From assembly GCA_003202005.1 (NCBI GenBank), contig QJJF01000006.1, positions 1-64,000 of the forward strand: a stretch of DNA of 64,000 nucleotides. The letters run 5' to 3'. The first letter of the stretch is position 1. Every line of letters begins with the position of its first letter. A program made the position numbers and the translations under genes. Source of the stretch: Williamsia faeni (GTDB lineage Bacteria; Actinomycetota; Actinomycetes; Mycobacteriales; Mycobacteriaceae). The notes beneath the pieces are model-generated. The model was not told the DNA's origin, did not search any database, and worked only from the letters and a program-made list of their open reading frames with translations. Shown one piece after another: positions 55,951 through 64,000 of this stretch.

Positions 55951-56796
55951 TCAACCCACCCAATCGAAGACGTCCGGGTGGGGGCTCCGGCGACCGGCTT
56001 CACCCTTGTCGAGCGCGTCGATCGCGCTCATCGCGTCGTTGTCGAGTTCGAAGTCGAAGATCGCGAAGTTCTCTTGCACGCGTTTCGGGGTCACCGACTT
56101 CGGGAAGATGACGTCACCGCGCTGGATGTGCCAGCGCAACACCACCTGGGCCGGCGACTTGCCGACCCGCGCGGCGATCCCGGCGATCGCTGGTTCACCG
56201 AGAACGTCGCCTTGCGCAATCGGGGACCACGCCTGCGTCACGATGCCGTGATCGCTGTTGTACTTCCGTAGCGAATTGTTGGCGAAGTACGGGTGGATCT
56301 CGACCTGGTTCACAGCGGGTACCAGGGACGTCTCGGCGGCCAGCCGTTCGAGATGATCCTCGGTGAAGTTGGACACGCCGACCGCGCTCGCTCGACCGTC
56401 TTTCGCGAAGTCGATCAGGGTCTGCCATGTCGACACGAAGTCGCCGCCATACCGGGTCGGCAACGGCCAGTGGATGAGGAACAGGTCGATGTGGTCAAGC
56501 CCGAGATCCGACAGCGTCGTGGCGAACGCGTCACGGGCCGCATCGGGCTCGTGGAACGTGTTGTTCAGCTTGCTGGTCACGAATATTTCGTCGCGCGGGA
56601 CACCCGACTCACGGATACCTTCGCCGACCTCTTTTTCATTGCCGTACATCTGCGCCGTGTCGAAGTGTCGGTAACCGACCTCAAGGGCGGACCGCACAGC
56701 GGCCGCCGTGTCTGCGGGATTGATCTGGAAGACACCGAACCCGAGTTGCGGGATGGTGTTTCCGTTGTTGAGCGTGATGTTCGGAACTTGAGTCAT
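55951..56796 (-). CDS. Aldo/keto reductase
   Basis: A 281-residue AKR of the prostaglandin-synthase/2,5-diketogluconate-reductase type. Catalytic tetrad: Asp and Tyr in GYRHFDTAQMYGNE, Lys in FVTSKLNN and His in LFLIHWPLP. AVGVSNFTEDHLERL and FPKSVTPKRVQENF (NADPH binding) are present. It reduces small aldehydes or ketones. ATG 56796 is preferred over the in-frame codon at 56811. It is convergent with the small alpha/beta hydrolase. Confidence 0.93.
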   Translation of the reverse strand: MTQVPNITLNNGNTIPQLGFGVFQINPADTAAAVRSALEVGYRHFDTAQMYGNEKEVGEGIRESGVPRDEIFVTSKLNNTFHEPDAARDAFATTLSDLGLDHIDLFLIHWPLPTRYGGDFVSTWQTLIDFAKDGRASAVGVSNFTEDHLERLAAETSLVPAVNQVEIHPYFANNSLRKYNSDHGIVTQAWSPIAQGDVLGEPAIAGIAARVGKSPAQVVLRWHIQRGDVIFPKSVTPKRVQENFAIFDFELDNDAMSAIDALDKGEAGRRSPHPDVFDWVG

Positions 56797-56833
56797 CGTT
56801 GTCCATTCCACTGTTCGATTCGAGCCCCGAACA

Positions 56834-56871
56834 CAAAAACGGGGAGAGAACCTTTTTGGGTTCTCTCCCCG
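56834..56871 (-). terminator. Rho-independent terminator of ssrA
   Basis: A 13-bp stem (56840-56852 with 56859-56871) around a 6-nt loop, followed on the minus strand by a TTTTT run (56835-56839 complement). It lies just after the tmRNA 3' end. Confidence 0.9.
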
Positions 56872-56887
56872 CTTCTGCGATAGACGG

Positions 56888-57252
56888 TGGAGCTGCCGGG
56901 AATTGAACCCGGGTCCTTCGCCGTGTCAGTAGGGCTTCTCCGTGTGCAGTTCGCTAAGTCTCTACTCGGATCTCTCGGTCACGCAAACAAGCCGAGATGA
57001 CGATCCCAGTCGCTGTTGGATGTCCCACCGCGGTCCGCGACCGACCGCAGTGGTGAGCTTCCTGAATGATGCCGGTACCCGGGGCGGAAGCACACCCGGG
57101 CCGACAGACCAGCCTTCGCTTAGGCAGCGAGGGCGTAGTCGCGCTGATTTTTGTCGGCGCTTAATTGGTTGCTACGACGCTTACGGTGGTCTCTAGCCTG
57201 CACCGACACGCTTCCCCTACCTCAACAAACCAAGTCGAAACCGTTCAGCCCC
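56888..57252 (-). ncRNA. ssrA: tmRNA
   Basis: Transfer-messenger RNA, about 365 nt, read on the minus strand. The 5' end GGGGCTGAACGGTTTCGAC pairs with the 3' end CAGCTCC, and a T-arm (GGGTTCAATTCCC) precedes the 3' end. The tag-coding stretch (about 57123-57158) encodes ADKNQRDYALAA followed by TAA, close to mycobacterial tags. CCA is not fully encoded. It rescues stalled ribosomes with SmpB, whose gene is 6.2 kb away. Confidence 0.96.
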
Positions 57253-57376
57253 GTTTGGGTGACACTGTGGCAGGTGCCCGCCACTGGATGCGGCGGACAA
57301 ATCATTGTAACAAGGTTGCCGCCCTTGTCATTCCCTTTACCGGCGGGGCGCGGCGAGCCACCGGGTCACGGACAAC

Positions 57377-57424
57377 GACAAGGGCCTCACCCTCGCCGGC
57401 TGCGGCGAAGATGAGGCCCTTGTC
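57377..57424. terminator. Hairpin between the cutinase gene and ssrA
   Basis: GACAAGGGCCTCA (57377-57389) pairs perfectly with TGAGGCCCTTGTC (57412-57424). The 22-nt loop contains a further CGCC/GGCG stem. It lies 38 bp beyond the cutinase-like gene stop and probably ends that transcript before ssrA. The remaining 57253-57376 should hold the ssrA promoter. Confidence 0.75.
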
Positions 57425-57461
57425 CGAGTTCATCGAGAAGAACCTCGATGGATCCCTACTT

Positions 57462-59171
57462 TCAGTTGATGACCGGAGCACTACCGAACTGCGACAGCGC
57501 GTCGCCGATCTGGACCAGCCCAGCGGTCCCCTGCTGGGTCGCGTTGACCAGGTCGCCAACATTCCCGACGGTGTCAGCCACCTGTTCGACGGTGTCGATG
57601 ACCGGCTGAATCGGCTCGAGAGCCTGCTCAACCTGAGCAACCGTTTGATCAACGGCCTCGAACACCTGCTCCACCGCTGCCGCACCCTGATCGATCACCT
57701 CGGTCACATCAGCAACCTGGGTCTCGACCTGCGTCCCCGCAGCGGCGTTGTTGGCCACGTCGGTGAGTGCGTCGACAACGGTCGGCAACTGCCGGACAAC
57801 CGTCGCGCTCGCATCGGCGACGGCAACCCCGGTTGTCACATCGTTCGCCAGCGGGTCAGAAACCGACGATGTCACAACTTCCGGTTCCGCAACCGCTTCG
57901 ACACTTCCCGACTGCGCGGTGCTGTCGGCGGACTCCCGGAGCCACGAACTCACGTAATTCGTGCCGGTGCGTCCCGTCTGGTCACGATTGGTGAAGTAGC
58001 TTCCATGCGACTGCCACGGGTACCAATACTCCGGGTACGCCGCCATGGTGAGCACCCCGACGTTGTTACCGATACCGAGAACCAGCTCCTGCTGCACTTT
58101 CGCTTCCCAGGCGTTCGGGAACTCCAGCGCAAATGTCGCCACACCGTATCCGGACTGCAGCAAGAGCAGCGGATCCGTGTAGTCCGGCACCTTGTAGTTC
58201 GGATCGGTCGTCGTTGCGACCACATCGCCCAGCGTCTCCGACGACAGCATCCAATGCGGCGTCGTCACCACGTGAAGTCCGGTCAGTAACGCCGACCGCA
58301 GAGCAACCGTTCCGACATCCGTCGCGATCTGCTCCGGATCGGTCGTGTCGATGTGGACCTGTTCGGCCACATTGGCACCAATCCGAACCACCTGCGCGTT
58401 TTCGGGAATCGCGCATGCGAAGTCACCGGTCATGCACAGCGACACAACGCGCCCGGTCAACGCACCGAATTGGGCATCATCTCCCGATCCGATTCCGCCA
58501 CCGAGAGCCGCGTCCGAGCTCGCCGCCAAGGTCCGCGCACCGTTCAGTGGTGCCGCCAACCCCGGCGCACCGAGTACGAGGTCCGCACCCACGGTCCGGT
58601 TGGGGTCGGAGATCAAATAGACACCGCGCACCTGAGATGCCGGCACCGGCCCGTGGCCCGAGCCGATGTCCACCGCCACGCGATTGGCGATGTCCGCCCC
58701 CTGGCTGTAACCGACGATCGCAATTTCGGTGTCAGATCCACATTCCTGTTGAATCTGGGCGATCTGAGCTTCCGTCGCCGCCACACCCGCATCTACCGAC
58801 TGCGCGTACGGCGTGCCTGCCGAGGTGTAGCCGAAGTCTGCCGGATACGCCACATAGGTCGTCTGCATCGACCCGGCAGGCGCACCCTGCTCGGCATCCG
58901 CGATCACCGGAGCGAGAATGCCGCTCTGATCGTGAGGATTCCGATTCACGCTCGAATCAAGCGTTCCCGGGACCGCCACCACGTGGAGGTCTGGGCAATC
59001 GCTGATCGTTTGTGCCGACACGTTCGACTGAATGAGTGCGGGCACCACACCCAATGTCATGGTCGCCGCAACAGAAGCGAACACCATCGCCACTGCGGGG
59101 CGCCATCGACGGCGCCGTCGATCCATCAGGACCGCTGCACCACCCCCGGCCCTAGAACTTTTTCGGGTCAT
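57462..59171 (-). CDS. Cutinase-family secreted protein with long C-terminal tail
   Basis: A 569-residue exported protein. A basic leader and membrane-type signal (WRPAVAMVFASVAATMTLGVVPAL, about residues 23-46) precede a cutinase-like alpha/beta hydrolase: CPDLHVVAVPGTLDS, nucleophile elbow IVGYSQGAD (154-158), Asp in CMTGDFAC and a likely His in the following segment. Residues 290-410 are not typical of short cutinases (HWMLSSETLGD, YPWQSHGSYFTNRDQTGRTG). Residues 415-569 are a low-complexity acidic tail rich in Val/Ala/Gln/Glu with coiled-coil character. ATG 59171 follows AGGAG by 10 nt. Confidence 0.85.
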   Translation of the reverse strand: MTRKSSRAGGGAAVLMDRRRRRWRPAVAMVFASVAATMTLGVVPALIQSNVSAQTISDCPDLHVVAVPGTLDSSVNRNPHDQSGILAPVIADAEQGAPAGSMQTTYVAYPADFGYTSAGTPYAQSVDAGVAATEAQIAQIQQECGSDTEIAIVGYSQGADIANRVAVDIGSGHGPVPASQVRGVYLISDPNRTVGADLVLGAPGLAAPLNGARTLAASSDAALGGGIGSGDDAQFGALTGRVVSLCMTGDFACAIPENAQVVRIGANVAEQVHIDTTDPEQIATDVGTVALRSALLTGLHVVTTPHWMLSSETLGDVVATTTDPNYKVPDYTDPLLLLQSGYGVATFALEFPNAWEAKVQQELVLGIGNNVGVLTMAAYPEYWYPWQSHGSYFTNRDQTGRTGTNYVSSWLRESADSTAQSGSVEAVAEPEVVTSSVSDPLANDVTTGVAVADASATVVRQLPTVVDALTDVANNAAAGTQVETQVADVTEVIDQGAAAVEQVFEAVDQTVAQVEQALEPIQPVIDTVEQVADTVGNVGDLVNATQQGTAGLVQIGDALSQFGSAPVIN

Positions 59172-59468
59172 TGTTCGAATGCTCCTGTTGAGGCTCACGT
59201 CCATGTGGACAGTGCGCTTGGGACTTGTCAGTTGCCCCCAACTCGGTGATGACCGGACCCACGGCCAGATCCCGACTTGGCTAGCAGACTGAATCCTTTA
59301 TGTGAAACCGCCGTGGGACTCCTGTGGAAACTCTCCGGACCCGTTATGTACAGTTCAAGGCACATGAATCCCTGTCCGGTCCGGATCCTGAGCAGAAGAC
59401 ACGTTCCCGGACGACCGCAGGGAATCATGTGACCTACATCTCTTTCGGTTGTGCAAGTAGTTGGTTTC
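59172..59468. other. Divergent intergenic region, no gene seen
   Basis: About 300 bp between the cutinase-like gene and the STAND/WD40 gene. It is locally less GC-rich than its surroundings. Open frames here are short and without recognisable products. It must contain the cutinase promoter; no clear operator palindrome was found. Confidence 0.4.
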
Positions 59469-59496
59469 TTGAACAGTCGTTTAGCTCTTCTATAGA
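59469..59496 (+). promoter_or_regulatory. Possible promoter of the STAND/WD40 gene
   Basis: TTGAAC (59469-59474) and TATAGA (59491-59496) are separated by 16 nt, a good fit to a sigma-70-type promoter. They sit 15 bp before the TTG start codon, so the transcript would have almost no leader. Confidence 0.5.
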
Positions 59497-59510
59497 TCGG
59501 CAGTAACGGG

Positions 59511-62500
59511 TTGGACGACGCAACACAGAGCACGCCCACCCGCGATGCTCGCCTGGAGTTCGCTGCACGCTTCCGATTGCTGCACGAGACCGCCGGATCA
59601 CCGGCGCTCAAATCACTCGCGTCCCGCGCCTCGATGTCACTGCTCACCGGCGACTCCCCGCGCGCCGGTTCCGTGTCGCCCCAACGGCTCTCTGATTGGC
59701 GAACCGGACGCAATGTCCCCGCCAAGTTCGAAGGGCTCGCGGCCACACTCCGCGTCCTGATCGCCGCGGCCCGTCGACGTCGTCCGGAACCGCCGGCCCG
59801 CGGCCTGTACTCCATGGTCGAATGGCAGAACCTGTGGAATCAGGCATTGACCTCGCCGGCCATCGCGGAAAAGGGCAGCCAGACGCGTCCGAAACCGGCC
59901 GCCAAACCCGACTCCGAGCGCCTGAACGTCTGCCCGTTTCCCGGACTCACTCCCCTGTCGGACGGCGATGCCGACTTCTACTTCGGCAGAGCCAAGGCGA
60001 TCTCGACACTCGTCGAGCGATTCACCGGCAATCTCGGTTCCCGGCGGCTGACGTTTGTGGTCGGGGCCTCGGGTTCGGGCAAGTCTTCGCTCCTGCAGGC
60101 CGGCTTCGCCGTCGCGATCGGCGCCGCCTACACCGTGGTGACCATGACTCCGGGTTCGCGCCCCACCCAGGCGCTCACCGAAGCACTCGGTTCCACGAGC
60201 GCCGGCAATCCACGGGTGCTCGTCGTCGACCAGTTCGAGGAGATCTTCACCACCTGCGACGACGTCGAGCGCGCGATGTTCATCTCCATGCTGACCGAGC
60301 TCTGCGATGAACTCGGTGCGCCGGACGGCTTCGCGGGCGTGGTTGTCGCGGTGCGTTCGGACTTCTACCAGCAGTGCGTCGAACTGCCGACTCTCACCGA
60401 GTCCCTGGTGCACAACCAGATGGTGTTGAGCCGGATGTCTCGAGCCGCGCTGACCTCGGCCATCGTCGGTCCGGCCACCGCGGTTGGACTGTCGGTCGCC
60501 GACGGTCTGGTCGATGTCATCTTGTCCGACCTCGGTGTGACATCCCGGCGCCCGACGGCGGTCCCGTCGGATCCGGGTGTGCTCCCCCTGCTGGCCCATG
60601 CGCTGAACCGCACCTGGGAAGCCCGGACCGGCAATACCCTCACGATCGCCGGATACCGGGAAACCGGCGGGGTCCACGGCGCGATCATGCTCAGTGCCGA
60701 AGACCGCTGGTCACAGTTCACCGACACACAACGCGACGTCGCCCGTGACCTGCTGCTGCACATGATCCACATCGGAGAGGATGGACGCGGAACCCGGCGC
60801 CACGTTCCGACCCTCGAGCTGCGCAACCGCCATCCCGAGGCTCCGGCGATTCTCGACGCCCTCGGGCAGGCACGCATCGTCAGCCACGACGAACACGGGA
60901 CCACCCTCGCCCACGAAGCCGTCATCGAGGCGTGGCCGCGCTTGTCGCAGTGGCTCGACGACGACCGCGAAGACGTCCTCCGCAGGCAACGTGTGGATGC
61001 GGACGCCCGCGAATGGCGAGCCCACGACCACGAGCGATCACTGCTTTACAGCGGCGCCCGACTGGCCGCAGCCAGAGACTGGCAGAAGAACTCTCGCAGT
61101 CCCGTCTCGCCGACCACTGCCGAGTTCCTCAATACGGCACGCGCATTTCACCGCCGGGGCGCGCGAATCCGGCGTGGACTGGTCCTGCTCCTGGTGCTAC
61201 TGCTGCTGACAACGGCGACGGCGGCACTTGTCGCGGTGCGGCAGCAACGCGATGCCGACGCGGATCGCTCCGACGCCCAGTTCAACGCATTGCTGGCGCA
61301 GGCCGCCCTGTCGCAATCGGTCGATCCCACCGCGTCGGCTCGTCTGTCCCTGGCCGCCGCCGAACAACGCCCCGACGATCCACGCCCGAATGCCTTGCTG
61401 ATGGGAACCCAGACATCCGCGCTGGCAACCGTCGTCGACGGCCACGAGGGAGCCGTCTACGACGTCGCGATCAACAATCGCAATCTGGTCGCGACCGCAA
61501 GCTACGACCGCACCATCCGCCTGTGGAAGGAAAACGGCACCGGGCTACCCGCCGCGATGGGCCAACCGCTCTCCGGCCACCAGTCGTGGGTCACCAGCGT
61601 CGAGTACTCCACCGACGGCAACACCCTGTTCTCCGGCGACGGCAACGGCGCTGTTCAGGTCTGGGACGTCAGCGACCCGGTCAATTCCCACCTGCGCTCG
61701 GACACGCCCCTCACCGGCCACATCGGGGCCGTCTATCAGATTGCCGTGCGCCCCGAGGCAGACGGTGTGACCCGCTGGATCGCCACCGCCGGCGACGACC
61801 ACACCGCCCGTCTGTGGAATCTGGAGACCGGCGAGACACGGGTGCTGGCCGGACACACCGACGCGCTTCGGACCCTCGATTTCTCGCCCGACGGGAACAC
61901 CCTCGTCACCGGCAGCGACGACCGGACCGCGATCGTCTGGGACACCACCAACCCGTCGGCGCCGGAGCAGCTCGGAGCACCACTGACCGGCTACGACGCC
62001 ACCGTGCACGCCGTCAGTTTCAGCCCCGACGGATCCCTGCTGGCCACCGCCAGTGACGACCAGACCATTCGGATGTGGTCGATGGCCGATCGCGCGGCCC
62101 CCACACCCGTGGGTCCTCCCACCGAGGCCCACACCGCCGCGATCTGGTCGATGGAGTTCAACTACGACGGCTCACTGCTCGCGACGGCCAGCTGGGACGG
62201 AACCGCCAAGGTGTGGAGCCTGACAGACCCGGCCCGGCCCGTGCTCCTCGGTCAACCACTGACCGGCAGCAGTGGAGGCCTGACCACCGTCACGTTCGGA
62301 GGCGAGGGCGGCCGGTTGATCACCGGCGGCCAGGATGGGGCGATCCGGTTCTGGACCCTGCCCGCCGGAACGGTTCTCGGCCACACCGGAAGGGTCGCGC
62401 AGCCGGCCTTCAACGCATCCGGATCACGGATGGCGACGGGGTCACGCGACGGCACCGTGCGCCTGTGGGACACCACCGAGGGCAGCGGTCCACGCCCGAT

Positions 62501-63419
62501 CGCGCTCTTGGCCGATCCGGCCGGACCCCAGGAGATCGAGAACATCGCGCTGTCCGGCGATGGCCGCACCTTGGCATACGCAAGCCTCGGCACCGGCCAG
62601 GTGCGTCTGTGGGACGTCTCCGATCCGGCGGCCCCACGACCTCGCGGCAGCGTATTGAACACGCGTGCGCGGTACACCCACGAGCTTGCCTTCTCCCCCG
62701 ACTCCCGATCGCTGGTAACGGCTTTCGACGACCAGACCGTACAAATCTGGAACCTGGCCGATCCGGCGAAGGCCGTCCCGAGCGGGGCACCGCTCACCGG
62801 ACCGCAGGGCTGGATCAACGATGTGGCGTACTCGCCCGATGGCCGGTACCTGGCCGCGGCGAGTAGCGACAAGAATCTGCACCTGTGGGATCTGCAGAGG
62901 GGTGGACCGTTGTCGCAGGTATACCCAGGGCACAGCGGACCCATCAATTCTGTTGCGATCAGCCCTGATTCCAAATGGGCGGCAACCGGTAGCGACGACC
63001 AGACCATCCGGCTGTGGAAGTTGGACGCCCCCGAGTCGGTTACGGTCGAGTTGACCGGTCACGACTCGACTGTACGGTCGGTGAGCTTCGATCCGACCGG
63101 CACCATGCTCGCCTCGGGCAGCGACGACCAGACCGTACGGATGTGGGACCTGCGCAACATCACCAAGCCCACCGCGATCGGCCGGACGGTGACACCTCCG
63201 GGCACCGTCCGATGGAAGGTCGCGTTCAGCCCGGATGGCGAACACCTGGCCGGCGCCGGCGAGAACGGCGCACTGCGCTGGTGGACGCACCGGGTCACGG
63301 CCGACACCGCACTCTGCCAGGCCACGGCCGGCGGGATGACCGAGGACAAGTGGAAAGACCTGATGCCCGACATCCCCTACCGCGAGACCTGTTCGGAATT
63401 CGAGTCGGCGCCGGGCTGA
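59511..63419 (+). CDS. STAND NTPase (nSTAND1-type) with XRE-like N-terminus, TM segment and WD40 repeats
   Basis: A 1302-residue signalling NTPase. Residues 14-90: XRE-like helix-turn-helix (FRLLHETAGSPALKSLASRA...VSPQRLSDWRTGRNVP). Residues 141-500: nSTAND1-type NTPase with entry motif CPFPGLTPL...FYFGR, Walker A GASGSGKS (185-192), Walker B VLVVDQFEE (236-244), and the helical arm ending LAHEAVIEAWPRLSQWL. Residues 555-576: single membrane segment (RRGLVLLLVLLLLTTATAAL). Residues 642-1275: about 14 WD40 repeats (for example TASYDRTIRLW, ATGSDDQTIRLW). Such proteins act as ligand-triggered switches in development or in defence. TTG 59511 is the only plausible start. It lies next to smpB and a cutinase-like gene. 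Confidence 0.9.
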   Translation: MDDATQSTPTRDARLEFAARFRLLHETAGSPALKSLASRASMSLLTGDSPRAGSVSPQRLSDWRTGRNVPAKFEGLAATLRVLIAAARRRRPEPPARGLYSMVEWQNLWNQALTSPAIAEKGSQTRPKPAAKPDSERLNVCPFPGLTPLSDGDADFYFGRAKAISTLVERFTGNLGSRRLTFVVGASGSGKSSLLQAGFAVAIGAAYTVVTMTPGSRPTQALTEALGSTSAGNPRVLVVDQFEEIFTTCDDVERAMFISMLTELCDELGAPDGFAGVVVAVRSDFYQQCVELPTLTESLVHNQMVLSRMSRAALTSAIVGPATAVGLSVADGLVDVILSDLGVTSRRPTAVPSDPGVLPLLAHALNRTWEARTGNTLTIAGYRETGGVHGAIMLSAEDRWSQFTDTQRDVARDLLLHMIHIGEDGRGTRRHVPTLELRNRHPEAPAILDALGQARIVSHDEHGTTLAHEAVIEAWPRLSQWLDDDREDVLRRQRVDADAREWRAHDHERSLLYSGARLAAARDWQKNSRSPVSPTTAEFLNTARAFHRRGARIRRGLVLLLVLLLLTTATAALVAVRQQRDADADRSDAQFNALLAQAALSQSVDPTASARLSLAAAEQRPDDPRPNALLMGTQTSALATVVDGHEGAVYDVAINNRNLVATASYDRTIRLWKENGTGLPAAMGQPLSGHQSWVTSVEYSTDGNTLFSGDGNGAVQVWDVSDPVNSHLRSDTPLTGHIGAVYQIAVRPEADGVTRWIATAGDDHTARLWNLETGETRVLAGHTDALRTLDFSPDGNTLVTGSDDRTAIVWDTTNPSAPEQLGAPLTGYDATVHAVSFSPDGSLLATASDDQTIRMWSMADRAAPTPVGPPTEAHTAAIWSMEFNYDGSLLATASWDGTAKVWSLTDPARPVLLGQPLTGSSGGLTTVTFGGEGGRLITGGQDGAIRFWTLPAGTVLGHTGRVAQPAFNASGSRMATGSRDGTVRLWDTTEGSGPRPIALLADPAGPQEIENIALSGDGRTLAYASLGTGQVRLWDVSDPAAPRPRGSVLNTRARYTHELAFSPDSRSLVTAFDDQTVQIWNLADPAKAVPSGAPLTGPQGWINDVAYSPDGRYLAAASSDKNLHLWDLQRGGPLSQVYPGHSGPINSVAISPDSKWAATGSDDQTIRLWKLDAPESVTVELTGHDSTVRSVSFDPTGTMLASGSDDQTVRMWDLRNITKPTAIGRTVTPPGTVRWKVAFSPDGEHLAGAGENGALRWWTHRVTADTALCQATAGGMTEDKWKDLMPDIPYRETCSEFESAPG

Positions 63420-63455
63420 GAGTCTGTGTCGCGCTTGGCTTTCGACCGGCTCCGC

Positions 63456-63938
63456 TCAGCGGATGCCCTTCGCGCGACGACCCAGTTCCCGGGTGATCTC
63501 GCGATCGGCGTCCCGCTTGGCCAGATCATGACGTTTGTCGTGGGCCTGCTTACCGCGGGCCAGGGCCAGTTCGACCTTCACCTTGCCGTCGTTGAAATAC
63601 ATCGACAGCGGGACCAGGGTCAGATTGCCGTCGCGGATCTTGCCGACCAGGCCGTCGATCTCTTTGCGGTGCAAGAGCAGTTTGCGACTGCGCCGCGGCG
63701 CGTGGTTGGTCCACGATCCGTTGCCGTACTCCGGGATGTGCAGCCCGCGGAGCCACACTTCCCCGTTGTCGACGGTGGCGAAGGCGTCCGCGAGGGATGC
63801 CTTCCCGTCGCGCAGGCTCTTGACCTCGGTGCCCACCAGGGCGACGCCTGCTTCGTATGTGTCGAGGATGGCGTAGTTGTGCCGCGCCTTACGGTTCGTC
63901 GCAATTGCCTTGCGGCCCTTTTCCTTCATCCTCGTCAC
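63456..63938 (-). CDS. smpB: SsrA-binding protein SmpB
   Basis: A 160-residue SmpB, the partner of tmRNA in trans-translation. Motifs: [71 protein letters not shown] and the C-terminal basic tail [26 protein letters not shown], which enters the mRNA channel. GTG 63938 overlaps the upstream stop as GTGA; ATG 63929 is the alternative. Usually ssrA follows directly, but here two accessory genes intervene. Confidence 0.96.
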   Translation of the reverse strand: MTRMKEKGRKAIATNRKARHNYAILDTYEAGVALVGTEVKSLRDGKASLADAFATVDNGEVWLRGLHIPEYGNGSWTNHAPRRSRKLLLHRKEIDGLVGKIRDGNLTLVPLSMYFNDGKVKVELALARGKQAHDKRHDLAKRDADREITRELGRRAKGIR

Positions 63939-64000
63939 CTACTCTCGGTTTGCATCATCGGGTCTGAAGTCACATCGATATCGATGGCGTCATCGATGGC
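63935..64000 (-). CDS. C-terminal end of the gene upstream of smpB (partial)
   Basis: The minus-strand frame entering from the right edge reads [20 protein letters not shown] and ends in a TGA that overlaps the smpB start (GTGA). ftsX is the gene expected upstream of smpB in this group, but these 21 residues do not allow recognition. Only the operon-like coupling supports it. Confidence 0.5.
   Translation of the reverse strand, partial: AIDDAIDIDVTSDPMMQTESR

Noticed and set aside
56888-57252. Protein-coding frames over the tmRNA
   Set aside because: The region folds as tmRNA with matching ends, a tag reading frame and a following terminator; short open frames there are incidental.
59637-60677. 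Minus-strand frame of 346 codons opposite the STAND NTPase
   Set aside because: Antisense to the Walker A/B region of the NTPase; no recognisable product.

Overview
This is high-GC actinobacterial DNA with the gene repertoire of the Mycobacteriales, closest in flavour to Gordonia, Rhodococcus or Williamsia. The signs are a tmRNA with tag ADKNQRDYALAA, a DUF222/HNH (13E12-type) protein, a cutinase-family protein, IclR-type pca regulators, frequent GTG starts and many short or leaderless 5' ends. The genus is an inference; no rRNA is present.

Layout. 0-1.1 kb: the 5' part of a peptide/nickel-type ABC permease gene and a decayed ECF sigma factor. 1.1-16 kb: mostly housekeeping and repair genes (phnA-like, ychF, DUF3052, AI-2E-type exporter, alkA-ogt, DUF222/HNH, rmuC, fructosamine kinase, nadE, an SDR, a peptidoglycan amidase). 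16-25 kb: a TetR/quinone-oxidoreductase pair with an 18-bp palindrome between them, trhO-cobW, a lipoprotein, DUF4190, a Lon-domain protein, SDR, DJ-1 and NAD(P)H dehydrogenase genes.

25-42 kb is an aromatic catabolic block that should take benzoate to central metabolism. BenA and BenB form the dioxygenase. One 879-residue polypeptide joins the BenC reductase, an FCD-like domain and the BenD diol dehydrogenase. A LAL-type LuxR regulator (candidate BenR) follows. Then come pcaD-iclR-pcaF-iclR on the minus strand, divergent pcaIJ, and catABC. Catechol is opened by CatA, cyclised by CatB, isomerised by CatC, hydrolysed by PcaD, activated by PcaIJ and cleaved by PcaF to succinyl-CoA and acetyl-CoA. 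Paired 17-bp operators of the form TGTAC-N7-GTACA lie both in the pcaD/pcaI gap and in front of catA, so one IclR regulator (or the two paralogues) could control both. Two families of intergenic repeats decorate this block. One is a 69-nt palindromic element whose two copies, in inverted orientation, bracket a DUF559-type endonuclease gene. The other is a GTGCCG-rich array at about 33.4 and 42.3 kb.

42-50 kb is a more accessory stretch: a DUF3616 remnant, a CotH-like kinase, SRPBCC, LLM and GMC oxidoreductase genes, a decayed regulator, VOC, a GH43-like secreted protein and DUF1905. 50-57 kb returns to conserved genes: tRNA-Ala(GGC), DsbA-like, VIT1-like, pgm, a secreted lipase, an aldo/keto reductase and ssrA. 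At 57.4-63.4 kb a cutinase-like protein with a long C-terminal tail and a 1302-residue STAND NTPase/WD40 protein sit between ssrA and smpB, genes that are adjacent in mycobacteria. This suggests an insertion at that locus.
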